Source of the DNA: Nostoc sp. UHCC 0926
GTDB lineage: Bacteria; Cyanobacteriota; Cyanobacteriia; Cyanobacteriales; Nostocaceae
Direction of reading: 5' to 3'
DNA length: 64,000 nt
Assembly: GCF_028623165.1 (NCBI RefSeq)
Contig: NZ_CP117768.1
Location: 930,001-994,000, forward strand
Shown: in pieces, positions 16,173-25,062 of the stretch
Layout: each line of letters opens with the position of its first letter
Numbering within the stretch: the first letter of the stretch is position 1
Notes under the pieces: generated by a model
The model's input: the letters and a program-made list of their open reading frames with translations, nothing else
The model's database searches: none
Told to the model about the DNA's origin: nothing
Translations under genes and position numbers: made by a program

Positions 16173-19142
16173 ATGCTTCATCCAGTTCTGCCGCCCGATC
16201 CGCCTCCGATCCTCGAATCTTTACAACCTGTAAATCCCGCCCCATCTGCTAGTTATACAAAGTTTCTTTCAGTTGTAGAGACTGGAATGCAGGAAAAGAC
16301 AGACAAATCCAAGCAGCCCAAGGATTTGACTCAGTTGGCAATTGCGGGTGACACCAACAGTAATCCGCCATTGCCAACTGAGATCAACTCAACTCAGGAT
16401 GACTTGGTAGTTGTCAAAACTCCCTCTGTATCCCATCCACTAGAAATTTCCCCGATCACCGCACCTGGAAGTGCTGCACTTTTGGGGCAGTCGCTGGTTG
16501 TTGGTTATCCCACGCAGGAGGTTAAAACCTCTAATCGCCAAGATAAAGAAGACACAAAGACAAGTCTGAGTGCCGGACGCCGACGCTCGGAACTTCTCCT
16601 CAGGTTGTCGCTGGACAAACAAAAGACGCAAACCGAAGCGACTGCGTTGCCAAGAAAAGTTGGAGCGGAGGCTTCCAACCTAGATGCAAAGCGGGTTGTG
16701 GTCAAACACCCCAACTTAGGAGAGTTATCGACCTTGAACCAAGTGGCGTGGAAAGACGCAAAACGTGAACCTTCTCAAAAACTCGGTGAGCGATGTCTGA
16801 CGACAAGCCGCTTTGCGTCTACGCCAGATCCCAACTATAGTGGTGGAGAAAAACAAACATTTTTAAACTCTCCTAGTTTTAGCTATAGAGTTTCCCCAAG
16901 TCCCCAAGTCGCCCAATCTTTGCGTCCTCTTCAAATTGCCCCAAGTCTCACAAACAGCAACAAGTTAGTCGAATCTAAGGCGGAAATTTTAGCTGAGAAG
17001 TTAACCCAGCAAAAACAGCAAAGTGATATTACTGCACCACAGTCTCTAGGAAGAGACAATATCTCTGTATCTGCTGCTGATCTTGCACCAAGTTCTCAAT
17101 CAGTACAAAATTTTATAAAATTCAAGTCTCGCAGTCCGACAAACCAACTCTCAACGCCCCTCACTGTAGAATTCAATTCCCAAATCCAGCAACAAGCTCA
17201 AGTACCAACACCTACACCACAGGTGGATACTACTAATAAGCCACAAGGTCAACCATCTGGTACAACTGCGCCAGCCAGCACGCCGCCAGCCAGACCGAGA
17301 ATTGTGGAAGTCACTTCAGATCGGCAAGAGTATGACGAGCAACGGCGAATTATTACAGCTGTTGGGAATGTAGTTGTGCGATTTGATGGGGCGGTGGTGG
17401 ATGCCGATCGCCTCCAAGTCAATTTAGACAACTTGATCGCTGCGGGGGAAGGCAACGTAACTTTAACACGGGGTGATCAGGTACTGCGTGGACAACGCTT
17501 TACCTATAACTTTGTTCAAGATAGTGGGGAACTGCTAAATGGTAGAGGAGAAATTTACGTACCCTCAGCACAAACAGATTTTGCTTTCTCATCCACGGAT
17601 GTAAGTGCTGGTGGAGTCCCAAAACGTCCGCCCAGCGATCGCATTATAGCCAATCAGCCCGTTTCGGGTGTGAGCAGCCCTGGAGGAATTGATGTGACAG
17701 TTGGTGGTCAGACAGGCGCTACCAACATCCCGCCACCAAAATCAGGGGGTGTAGTCAAGCGGCTCAGGTTTGAAGCTGAACACATTGACTTCTATCCGCA
17801 AGGCTGGCAAGCCAGGGATGTCCGCATCACCAATGATCCTTTTTCACCGCCAGAATTAGAGTTACGCGCAGATACAGTAACTTTGACACGAGAATCACCC
17901 TTGGTAGACCGCATCAGGACACAGAAGCAGCGTTTGGTATTGGATCAAAGGCTCTCCTTACCAATTCCGGTGAATGAGCGGACTATTGACCGTCAGGAGC
18001 GGGACGTTACACCTGCAATAGTCTCCCCCGGCTTTGATGGAAAAGATCGGGGTGGTTTGTATATTGAGCGTGGTTTTCCAGTGATCGATACAGACCAGAC
18101 TCGCTGGACGATCACGCCCCAGTTGCTAGTACAGAGAGCTGTGCAAGAAGGCACGGGTGACTTAGGCGCACTGTTTGCTGTGAAGACAAAGATAAATTCT
18201 GTTTTGAGTCCACGAGCAGTAATTCAGGGGACTGGGGAGTTAACTAGTTTTGACTTAAACAAGGTGGAAGACAATTTGCGAGTGAATTTGGGATTGCGCC
18301 AAATAATAGGGACTTCCCTTCCCCATATCTTGAATCTGCAATACAACTACCGCGATCGTCTCTACAACGGTACTCTCGGCTTTCAAACCGTCCAAAGCAG
18401 TCTTGGCGGCATTATTACCTCTCCTGTGATTCCTTTAGGAAAAAGTGGTATCAACCTCACCTATCAGGCAAGCGCTCGGTATATCAATGCCAACACCGAT
18501 CGCCAAGACTTACTAGAACCAGTGCGGGAAAACGATCGCATCTCACTAGGTCGTTTACAAGCCAGCGCTGCCCTCAGTAAAGGGCTGTTGCTGTGGCGGG
18601 GAAAACCATTACCACCCACTCCCACTGAGGGATTACGATACACGGCTAACCCTGTAGTTCCTTACTTGCAAGCGTTCGCTGGTCTTACGGGCACTACCAG
18701 TTATTACACCAATGGTGATAACCAAAGCACCCTAACTGCTACAATTGGCTTACAAGGGCAAATTGGTCATTTCTCTCGACCTTTTTTAGACTATACCGCC
18801 TTTAATATTAGTTACTCTCAAGGCTTAAATAACGGATTATCACCCTTTTTGTTTGATCGCTCCGTTGATAACAAAGTGTTGAGCGCTGGGATATCACAGC
18901 AAATCTACGGCCCTTTTCGCTTAGGCTTTCAAACATCTGTTAACTTGGATACTGGTAGAGAAGCTAGCACCGACTACATTGTGGAATATAGCCGTCGCAC
19001 CTATGGCATCACCTTCCGTTACAATCCAGTGCTGGAGTTAGGTGGCTTCAGCATCCGAATTAGTGATTTTAACTGGGGTGGCGGCACTGATCCATTTTCG
19101 GAAGTTAAGCCAGTAGTAAACGGTGTGCAACAGGATTATTAG
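16173..19142 (+). CDS. DUF3769 protein, LptD/OstA-like outer-membrane assembly factor
   Basis: A 989-residue protein. Residues about 370-480 are an OstA/LptA-type beta-taco (IVEVTSDRQEYDEQRRIITA, NVVVRFDGAVVDADRLQVNL, GDQVLRGQRFTYNFVQDSGE). The C-terminal 450 residues are alternating-hydrophobic, beta-barrel-like sequence of DUF3769. In cyanobacteria DUF3769 proteins stand in for LptD, inserting lipopolysaccharide in the outer membrane. The first 370 residues are a Gln/Ser/Pro-rich, low-complexity arm; no clear signal peptide is visible. DNA about 16560-16700 and 16790-16825 inside this arm looks like in-frame SDR sequence. ATG 16173 is chosen over TTG 16149. It is a single-gene unit. Confidence 0.85.
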   Translation: MLHPVLPPDPPPILESLQPVNPAPSASYTKFLSVVETGMQEKTDKSKQPKDLTQLAIAGDTNSNPPLPTEINSTQDDLVVVKTPSVSHPLEISPITAPGSAALLGQSLVVGYPTQEVKTSNRQDKEDTKTSLSAGRRRSELLLRLSLDKQKTQTEATALPRKVGAEASNLDAKRVVVKHPNLGELSTLNQVAWKDAKREPSQKLGERCLTTSRFASTPDPNYSGGEKQTFLNSPSFSYRVSPSPQVAQSLRPLQIAPSLTNSNKLVESKAEILAEKLTQQKQQSDITAPQSLGRDNISVSAADLAPSSQSVQNFIKFKSRSPTNQLSTPLTVEFNSQIQQQAQVPTPTPQVDTTNKPQGQPSGTTAPASTPPARPRIVEVTSDRQEYDEQRRIITAVGNVVVRFDGAVVDADRLQVNLDNLIAAGEGNVTLTRGDQVLRGQRFTYNFVQDSGELLNGRGEIYVPSAQTDFAFSSTDVSAGGVPKRPPSDRIIANQPVSGVSSPGGIDVTVGGQTGATNIPPPKSGGVVKRLRFEAEHIDFYPQGWQARDVRITNDPFSPPELELRADTVTLTRESPLVDRIRTQKQRLVLDQRLSLPIPVNERTIDRQERDVTPAIVSPGFDGKDRGGLYIERGFPVIDTDQTRWTITPQLLVQRAVQEGTGDLGALFAVKTKINSVLSPRAVIQGTGELTSFDLNKVEDNLRVNLGLRQIIGTSLPHILNLQYNYRDRLYNGTLGFQTVQSSLGGIITSPVIPLGKSGINLTYQASARYINANTDRQDLLEPVRENDRISLGRLQASAALSKGLLLWRGKPLPPTPTEGLRYTANPVVPYLQAFAGLTGTTSYYTNGDNQSTLTATIGLQGQIGHFSRPFLDYTAFNISYSQGLNNGLSPFLFDRSVDNKVLSAGISQQIYGPFRLGFQTSVNLDTGREASTDYIVEYSRRTYGITFRYNPVLELGGFSIRISDFNWGGGTDPFSEVKPVVNGVQQDY

Positions 19143-19618
19143 TCAATCGATTTTGGATTTTAAATTTTGGATAATGGAATTGACCCCAACCACTTTTTGG
19201 CTTGGGGCAATCAATTTTAGATTTTAGATTTTAGATTTTAGATTGGAAAAAAATACTTAGGAGCACCTGTGTTCCCCTTTAAACAATTATTGAATATAAT
19301 TTACGCAAAAAACCTCTCAAACTCTTATTCCTCCGTGTCGCGCCAGTTGCTTCTCCTAAGGGAGACGCTGCGCGAACAAGTCTCTTAACCCCCCCAACGC
19401 ACTGGCTTCTTTGCGTCCTCTGTGGTTCGATTTTCCGTTACCTGTGCGTAAGTCCTGTTCAATTTAAAATCCAAAATGAACGGGGCGGGGCATGAACCGA
19501 AATAATTTTTAATCTAAAATTGGCACGGTCAAACAGTTATCACTTGCCCTACCCGACACTTGATTCTCTAGCCACAATGGATACTTTCTATTTACAGATT
19601 TTCTATCTTTTGCCCAGT
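19143..19618. repeat. Intergenic repeat block with heptamer and SDR pieces
   Basis: Four TTTTAGA units at 19215-19242 follow decayed TTTTGGA units. A GC-rich SDR (GGGAGACGCTGCGCGAAC) lies at 19360-19377. A lone MITE end (GTGCGTAAGTCCT) is at 19443-19455. TTATTTCGGTTCATGCCC, inverted, lies near 19490-19512. No gene is seen. Confidence 0.6.
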
Positions 19619-19903
19619 CTAAGGACTTGGCACGACTCGACAGTCGATCGCACAATTGGTTAATGCACTACCAGGTATTCTCAGGTTGGCATAATCGCCG
19701 CTTAGTTGAACACGTGACGGTGGTTGGTGTAGAGTTGCACAGCATCTTTGAACTGCGGCTTGGTACTCTCGCCATTGCTTACGGATTGCTATACTGGCGG
19801 CATCGTCACCTAAGTCTGAAAATTTTAGCCCAGCGCGAATTAGCCAAGATTCCACGTCAGTTGTTTCACCCAGTATTTCTGGAATGGGATTAATCTTTTT
19901 CAT
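19619..19903 (-). CDS. Small hypothetical protein
   Basis: A frame of about 94 codons, MKKINPIPEILGETTDVES onward, with balanced protein-like composition: EILGETTDVESWLIRAGLKF, then AIRKQWREYQAAVQRC. It has no recognised domain, signal peptide or membrane segment. An in-frame ATG at 19939 would add 12 residues; neither start has a clear ribosome site. The overlapping plus-strand frame reads less like protein. Function unknown. Confidence 0.4.
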   Translation of the reverse strand: MKKINPIPEILGETTDVESWLIRAGLKFSDLGDDAASIAIRKQWREYQAAVQRCCATLHQPPSRVQLSGDYANLRIPGSALTNCAIDCRVVPSP

Positions 19904-20008
19904 GAGTAATATCTTATACGTGTATTCACGATTACTCATTTCACTTTAAGAGAAAGGATGAATACTAGCCAATATAATTTTTTCTCAAAATCATAAATAA
20001 AAATGATT

Positions 20009-20049
20009 AAAAAAAGTTCATACCTGAGTATTCATACTCAGGTATGAAC
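20009..20049 (-). terminator. Intrinsic terminator of the small beta-barrel protein gene
   Basis: A perfect 15-bp stem with a 4-base loop (20016-20049, arm GTTCATACCTGAGTA) is followed on the minus strand by TTTTTTTAAT. It lies 74 bases after the stop of the 20123-20635 gene. Confidence 0.9.
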
Positions 20050-20122
20050 AATAAATTACTATTACGGCTGGGAAACATCATTGCTTTAGTTTCCGAATAA
20101 GCCGTTTTCTAGCTTGTAATCA

Positions 20123-20635
20123 CTAGAAGCGATAGCCTAATCCAGCTTGAAAGCTGACAGCATCAGCATCACTATTTCTATAGGCGTCAATACCCCATTT
20201 AGTATCACCATAGGCAATGACATTGTTTCTAATTTCTGATTCAATACCAAGGGTGACTACAGGTGCATTCTGATTGCCCAATGGGGTTTTTTGACCTTCT
20301 TCAGTTACAAAAGAATAACCACCACCGAAGTAAACGTTAGTATTTTTAGCGATGGGCGCATCGTAAGTCACTATGGGCATAATTGCGGCAGCATCACCAC
20401 CATACAGCACAGAACCTCGCAGTGAAAGAGGTGTTTTAGGAACGGCATACCGTCCTTGAATATTACCCCCAACTTGTGCCTCATCGTTTCCTTGTCCGCC
20501 ACTGGTTGCACCAACAGCAACACCAGCACCGATGTAATTGCCATTTGTACCGGCAGTTTGAGCAGAAGCAATTCCCGCTGAGAGGACAATGGAAGCAACA
20601 GCAAGGAAAGACGCAGCTAATTTTGTAAGTTTCAT
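20123..20635 (-). CDS. Secreted small outer-membrane beta-barrel-like protein
   Basis: A 170-residue protein with a textbook signal peptide (MKLTKLAASFLAVASIVLS, cleavage after the AxA of GIASAQ at about residue 25). The mature part is Gly-rich with alternating-hydrophobic strands and ends in an aromatic residue (VSFQAGLGYRF), a C-terminal outer-membrane signature. There are strand-like pieces such as NTNVYFGGGYSF and VIAYGDTKWGID. This suggests an eight-stranded OmpA/OmpX-sized barrel. ATG 20635 has GAGAAG 6 bases upstream. It has its own terminator. Function unknown; membrane location is inferred. Confidence 0.75.
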   Translation of the reverse strand: MKLTKLAASFLAVASIVLSAGIASAQTAGTNGNYIGAGVAVGATSGGQGNDEAQVGGNIQGRYAVPKTPLSLRGSVLYGGDAAAIMPIVTYDAPIAKNTNVYFGGGYSFVTEEGQKTPLGNQNAPVVTLGIESEIRNNVIAYGDTKWGIDAYRNSDADAVSFQAGLGYRF

Positions 20636-20788
20636 AGAATTCTTCTCACCAGAGTTAAGTAAAATCAATATTCTCTAGTACTAGAATCTCTTTTTTTACA
20701 AAATGTAACCTCGCACACCTGGCTCACCCAAATGGCTGAATTATTAATCACCCACTTGGGTGTACCAACTGAAATTTTCAAATAACAG

Positions 20789-22393
20789 TCACTTCTTCAA
20801 AAAGCGTTGACGTAGGCGAAATATAAAAATATTCACCTCTGGTATTTTTATCCATGAAGCGATCGCAGCAAACACCGCAATCCCCACGAAGCCAGATACA
20901 CACAACTGCAACAGCAATATCAGTAAACCCGTTTTACCTAACAACTGCTGAGAACCAACCAAAGTCCCATAGCTTGCTACCCCAGCTACTACGCTACCAG
21001 CAGTCAAACCCAAAATCGGCAAACTCCACTCACGCCAAGGTAAACCATTAAGTTTGTGATCAAGCAACCATAACAGCATTAACATTGAGCTGCAATTTAC
21101 ACCCACTGTTGCCAACACCAAACCGGGAGCGCCAAAAGGTTTAACGAAAAACGAATCTAATAAGATGTTGAGCAAGATATTAAAAACACTGATGCGAAAA
21201 GGTGTCTGTCCATCGCCTAAAGCATAGAATACCCGCACCAAAACATCACGTCCCAAATAGACAAACATCCCAATCCCATAAGCGACTAACAAGGATGAAA
21301 CTAGCTGTGTGGCTTCTGGCTTGAAAGCACCGCGTTCATATACCACCTGCACAATAGGTACAGATAACGACACCATCAGCGCCCCTAACGGTAGCATGGT
21401 GAAGGCAGTCAGTAGCAATCCTTGGCGAATGCGTAATTTTAACTCTGGCCAATTTTCTGGGCCGGCTAGTTTGGCAAATATCGGTAATAGGGGCAGCAAA
21501 ATGATATTAGAAATAATCCCTAAAGGAGTTTGTACTAATAGATTTGCATAGTTAAATCCTGCCGCAGCACCAGGGATAGGACTGGCAAAATAAAGGTCGG
21601 TGGCGACATTAATTGGCATCATTCCAGAGGAAATTGTTGCCGGAGTCATGATTTTAATTACTTCTTGAACGCCTGGAGATTTAAACTCAAACCGCAGGCG
21701 TAATGTGCCTAATCCTAACCGCCACTGGACAATTAGCTGCACTAACCATTGGAGAATGGCTCCTGCCAAAGTTCCCCAAGCTAACACCATTCCACCGATT
21801 AAAGCGGACTCCGGCTTAATAATATCCTTGCCCAGTTGCATAGCCAAGATACCAAGACCGCCAACAACGGTAATACTGGATAATAAAGGACTAATGGAGA
21901 GTAACCAATATTGATTGGCTGTATTGAGAGTACCGAAGCCAATGCCAATTAAACCGGCAAATAAAGCCATCGGTGCCATAATGCGGATCTGTTGAATTGC
22001 GATCGCTCTGGTTGTCTCTTCCAAACCTTGACCGACGAAATCAATGATCGTATCCGCAAAGAAAATCTGAGCAACTGTCACCAACAACAGCAATCCACCC
22101 ACCAGCGTTGTCACGGTTTCCACTAGGGGAGCCGCTTCTTCTCGGCGACGCTTGGCTAAAACGCTGACAATTGCACTGTGTAATGGCCCATTTACGCCAC
22201 CGAGTAATATTAATAGAAAGCCAGGGATAATATAGGCATAACTATAGGCAGTGGCAGCTGCACCAACACCAAAAGCGGCAGCGATCGCTTGCTGCCGCAC
22301 TAAACCGAAGACTTTACTAATTAATGTAGCTGCGGCAACAATGCCAGCAATTCCAGCGAAAGAACGAGAGGGTTTTTGGTCTTGTTGTGTCAC
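20789..22393 (-). CDS. murJ: Lipid II flippase MurJ (MviN family)
   Basis: A 534-residue polytopic membrane protein with about 14 helices of the MOP superfamily. The N-terminus (FAGIAGIVAAATLISKVFGL then VRQQAIAAAFGVG) is the MurJ first helix with its conserved Arg, and FLLILLGGVNGPLHSAIV follows. MurJ flips lipid II, the peptidoglycan precursor, to the periplasmic face. The start is placed at GTG 22393, just before QQDQKPSR. An open extension to 22546 crosses SDR-like DNA and does not look like MurJ. No clear ribosome site was found, so the start is uncertain by a few codons. Confidence 0.92.
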   Translation of the reverse strand: MTQQDQKPSRSFAGIAGIVAAATLISKVFGLVRQQAIAAAFGVGAAATAYSYAYIIPGFLLILLGGVNGPLHSAIVSVLAKRRREEAAPLVETVTTLVGGLLLLVTVAQIFFADTIIDFVGQGLEETTRAIAIQQIRIMAPMALFAGLIGIGFGTLNTANQYWLLSISPLLSSITVVGGLGILAMQLGKDIIKPESALIGGMVLAWGTLAGAILQWLVQLIVQWRLGLGTLRLRFEFKSPGVQEVIKIMTPATISSGMMPINVATDLYFASPIPGAAAGFNYANLLVQTPLGIISNIILLPLLPIFAKLAGPENWPELKLRIRQGLLLTAFTMLPLGALMVSLSVPIVQVVYERGAFKPEATQLVSSLLVAYGIGMFVYLGRDVLVRVFYALGDGQTPFRISVFNILLNILLDSFFVKPFGAPGLVLATVGVNCSSMLMLLWLLDHKLNGLPWREWSLPILGLTAGSVVAGVASYGTLVGSQQLLGKTGLLILLLQLCVSGFVGIAVFAAIASWIKIPEVNIFIFRLRQRFLKK

Positions 22394-22552
22394 GAATAAT
22401 ACCCGACAACTCTTGCAGAGTGCATACTTTAAAACATTTAACCTGAAATCCCGCAGTTTGTCAGGTAAATTTTGACAAATTAGTGATTTTAAATGCCTAC
22501 GCCAAGGGTGAAGGCGGAGCGATAAAGGTATTTGAAATTTTACCAAACGTGT

Positions 22553-22771
22553 CCAATAATACCCTTAACTATCTGGATTAGTACGCAAGCCGTTAATAAC
22601 CAGATTGTAATTAGAATAGCTGATAATGGTCTTGGAATTCCAGAAGAGGTGCGATCGCACATGTTTGACCCCTTCTTCACCACCAAAGCACCAGGTAAAG
22701 ATACAGGCTAATGTTCCTCTAAACCAGGAGAAGGAACAGAGTTTTTGATTGAAATTCCCAGCAGTAATTAG
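22553..22771 (+). pseudogene. Remnant of a sensor histidine kinase ATPase domain
   Basis: The reading frame gives [19 protein letters not shown] then [16 protein letters not shown], a stop, and then PGEGTEFLIEIPSSN: the N box, G1 box and closing strand of a HATPase_c domain. The G2 box and following helix are deleted, and the dimerisation and sensor parts are absent. It lies just upstream of murJ on the other strand. It is clearly a dead fragment. Confidence 0.8.
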
Positions 22772-22877
22772 AGGTAACTGGTTTTTGACAATTCTCAGTC
22801 AATCTTAAGTAAGGGAGCGAGGATAAGCAGAGGTTTCTTCTGTTCCCCGATGTTTTTATACTTAATGCTGAGATTCT

Positions 22878-23384
22878 TTACTTACAACCCAAACTGTCTC
22901 GCGTTAACACACCCGTAATTGAATTTACGCCATCGGCTCTTTCACACAATAGCGACACTTGATAACGGTCAATCAAAGCGTCTGTAAAATCAGCGCCTGT
23001 AATTTCGGCATCGTAAAAGCGGCTGCTTGTCAAAGTTGCTTCTGTAAAAATGGCATTTTTTAGGTTAGCACTATCCATAGTCACGCGATCGACTAAAGCG
23101 CCGCTCAGGTTCGCGCCTTCCAAATTTGCTTTTAATAAAACTCCTTTAGTGAGAATTGCGTTGGTTAAATTCGCTCCTTGGAAATTCGCCCCTCGCATTT
23201 CTGCTGCTACAAAAGTCACACCTGCCAAATCAGCATTAGAAAAGTCACGATTTTCTAAATTTATATTGTTGTAGTTAATTGTGTTTAGTTGAGCAAAAGC
23301 CGGTTTGGGATTAAGTATTATCCACAAAAATGCTAGTATTAAAATTACAATTAAACCAAAAAAGCGAAGTAAAATCTTTTTCAT
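22878..23384 (-). CDS. Exported pentapeptide-repeat protein
   Basis: A 168-residue protein. An N-terminal hydrophobic stretch (residues about 5-25, RFFGLIVILILAFLWIIL) ends with PAFAQ, a likely signal peptide. From about residue 45 there are tandem A(N/D)LxX pentapeptides (ANFQGANLTNA, ANLEGANLSGA, ADFTDALIDR) that form a right-handed quadrilateral beta-helix. The tail LCERADGVNSITGVLTRDSL with two Cys caps the helix, as in lumenal cyanobacterial pentapeptide proteins. Likely thylakoid-lumenal or periplasmic; molecular role unknown. Confidence 0.85.
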   Translation of the reverse strand: MKKILLRFFGLIVILILAFLWIILNPKPAFAQLNTINYNNINLENRDFSNADLAGVTFVAAEMRGANFQGANLTNAILTKGVLLKANLEGANLSGALVDRVTMDSANLKNAIFTEATLTSSRFYDAEITGADFTDALIDRYQVSLLCERADGVNSITGVLTRDSLGCK

Positions 23385-23432
23385 AACTTTATTATTTGTA
23401 GAGGCGCACAGCTAGCTGTACGCCTCTACTAA

Positions 23433-24947
23433 CTATTTCCAATCTTTACCAATGCGGATTGTGAGATCAGATTCTAAATCACCAATCGCCGACACCTCGA
23501 TTTGACCCAAGCCTAAGACTTTTTGCAAATCAACTCCAACTTGTCGGTTGCCTTTTTGGACAACAATCTGAGTTTGACGTTGGGTATCTGGCCAATCAGG
23601 CACTTTGTAAATATTAGTAAAGCCTTTCTGTTTGAGATAAGCAATAACTTTTTCAGTTAGCTGAGGTTGATTGGAAGCATTTTGAATAGCAATTTTGAGG
23701 TTAGGAACCCGGCGCATATCTGGCTTTAGACCAGGTACATTTACCCCAACATAATCATTCAACAGGCTCTGTTGTCCAGTCATGTTCAGCCAATAGCTAT
23801 CAGGATCTTTGCTAAAACGGCTAAACGTACCAGGCAACACGGTCATTTGGAAATTATCCCGATCCAAGTTGAGTCCGAAGTTCACCAACGCCATCATTTC
23901 TTCCATCTTCAGGTTGGTATCAAAATATTTTCGCATCAAGCGAGTTAATTGAGGCAACCTGGGTAAGACGGTGGGACTATTGAGGCGTTGCAGCAGGGCT
24001 GCTATTAGTGCTTGCTGACGCTGCACTCTCGGCAAATCTCCCAAACCTGGGTCGCGGAACCGGGCAAACTGTTCTGCTTGTTCGCCGTTGATGGTTTGCC
24101 AGCCACTAACTAAATTAATCGACAGTCGGCTGCTGGAGTCTTTATATTCCATTGATTTGGGAACAAAGACCTCTACTCCGCCTAACTGATCGACTAACTG
24201 CCGTAAGCCGCTGGTAGAAATGCGGATGTAGCGATCAATTGGGGCATTATTTAAGGTCCGGCTAACTACCCGCGCTGCCAAGACTGGGCCGCCTTTGGCA
24301 TTGGCATCAGATACCTTAGTTAATCCCTTTTCTCCCTTTTCTGGGATGGCGATCATCGTATCTCTGGGAATCGAAAGCACCCGTACAGATTTTTCACTAG
24401 GGTTAAGCCGTACCAGCAGCATGGTATCGCTTTTCCCAGCAAAGCTTTCTGGTGAACCATCAACAGTACCGCTAACTGGTTCAATCCCCATAATTAAAAT
24501 ATTCATCGGTCGTGAAAGCTGGTACTGGGAGAGTTTGCTCCATAACTCCCCTGGTAGTGGTATTTTTATCTCGTCTTTAGCAGTAGTTCCTAAATCTTCA
24601 TCTGTTCGATCTAGATTGCTCCACAACGGAGTCCAAAGGGCCAACGTTGATACCAGTAACCCAGATAAGACGATGCCGATGACCACCGTCATGATCCACA
24701 ACAGCCATCGAGGCATGGTCAAGCCCAGTCTCTCATAAAGCTGATTGGGAATTGCACCCACTGATTCGACGACGCTACGGTTCGGATTCGCTGGCTGGTT
24801 TAGTTCTACCTCCTCCTGTGCGTCTGCTACTGGTGCAGGCGTTACCTGATTTTCCGGGCGTTGAAGTTGCTGCGATCGCACCTCAGTTTCAAATGCTACT
24901 TGCTGAGATCCAAGCGGATTTTCCGACCATTCGACTTGTTTTATCAC
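23433..24947 (-). CDS. LytR-CpsA-Psr (LCP) family glycopolymer transferase
   Basis: A 504-residue protein. A Pro/Gln-rich cytoplasmic arm (1-85) leads to one membrane helix (about 90-112, LWIMTVVIGIVLSGLLVS). The LCP catalytic domain follows, with SDTMLLVRLNPSEKSVRVLS and IPRDTMI holding the conserved Asp and Arg residues, then QRQQALIAALLQ. A LytR_C domain is at the end (LKIAIQNASNQPQ, then VIAYLKQKGFTN). LCP enzymes attach polyprenyl-linked glycans to peptidoglycan or other carriers outside the membrane. The start is GTG 24947, because GGGGAG (24959-24954) sits 6 bases upstream; a TTG at 24965 lies inside this leader. It is divergent from manC. Confidence 0.88.
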   Translation of the reverse strand: MIKQVEWSENPLGSQQVAFETEVRSQQLQRPENQVTPAPVADAQEEVELNQPANPNRSVVESVGAIPNQLYERLGLTMPRWLLWIMTVVIGIVLSGLLVSTLALWTPLWSNLDRTDEDLGTTAKDEIKIPLPGELWSKLSQYQLSRPMNILIMGIEPVSGTVDGSPESFAGKSDTMLLVRLNPSEKSVRVLSIPRDTMIAIPEKGEKGLTKVSDANAKGGPVLAARVVSRTLNNAPIDRYIRISTSGLRQLVDQLGGVEVFVPKSMEYKDSSSRLSINLVSGWQTINGEQAEQFARFRDPGLGDLPRVQRQQALIAALLQRLNSPTVLPRLPQLTRLMRKYFDTNLKMEEMMALVNFGLNLDRDNFQMTVLPGTFSRFSKDPDSYWLNMTGQQSLLNDYVGVNVPGLKPDMRRVPNLKIAIQNASNQPQLTEKVIAYLKQKGFTNIYKVPDWPDTQRQTQIVVQKGNRQVGVDLQKVLGLGQIEVSAIGDLESDLTIRIGKDWK

Positions 24948-25062
24948 AATTATCTCCCCACTCAACCACTCCCTAAAAGTATGTTAATCCAAGCTACAAA
25001 TATTGCCAGTGGAAAAGCTCACTGTAAACTTGTAATGTTCTTCGGTAGGCGTGTATGACAAC

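Noticed and set aside
20371..20604. 77-codon minus-strand frame inside the beta-barrel gene
   Set aside because: It is a shifted frame of a gene with a clear signal peptide and C-terminal barrel signature.
20752..20766. CACCCACTTGGGTG hairpin downstream of murJ as a terminator
   Set aside because: Short stem with no T tract on the minus strand.
22394..22546. 51-residue N-terminal extension of MurJ
   Set aside because: It does not resemble any MurJ N-terminus and crosses SDR-like sequence; GTG 22393 gives the normal protein.
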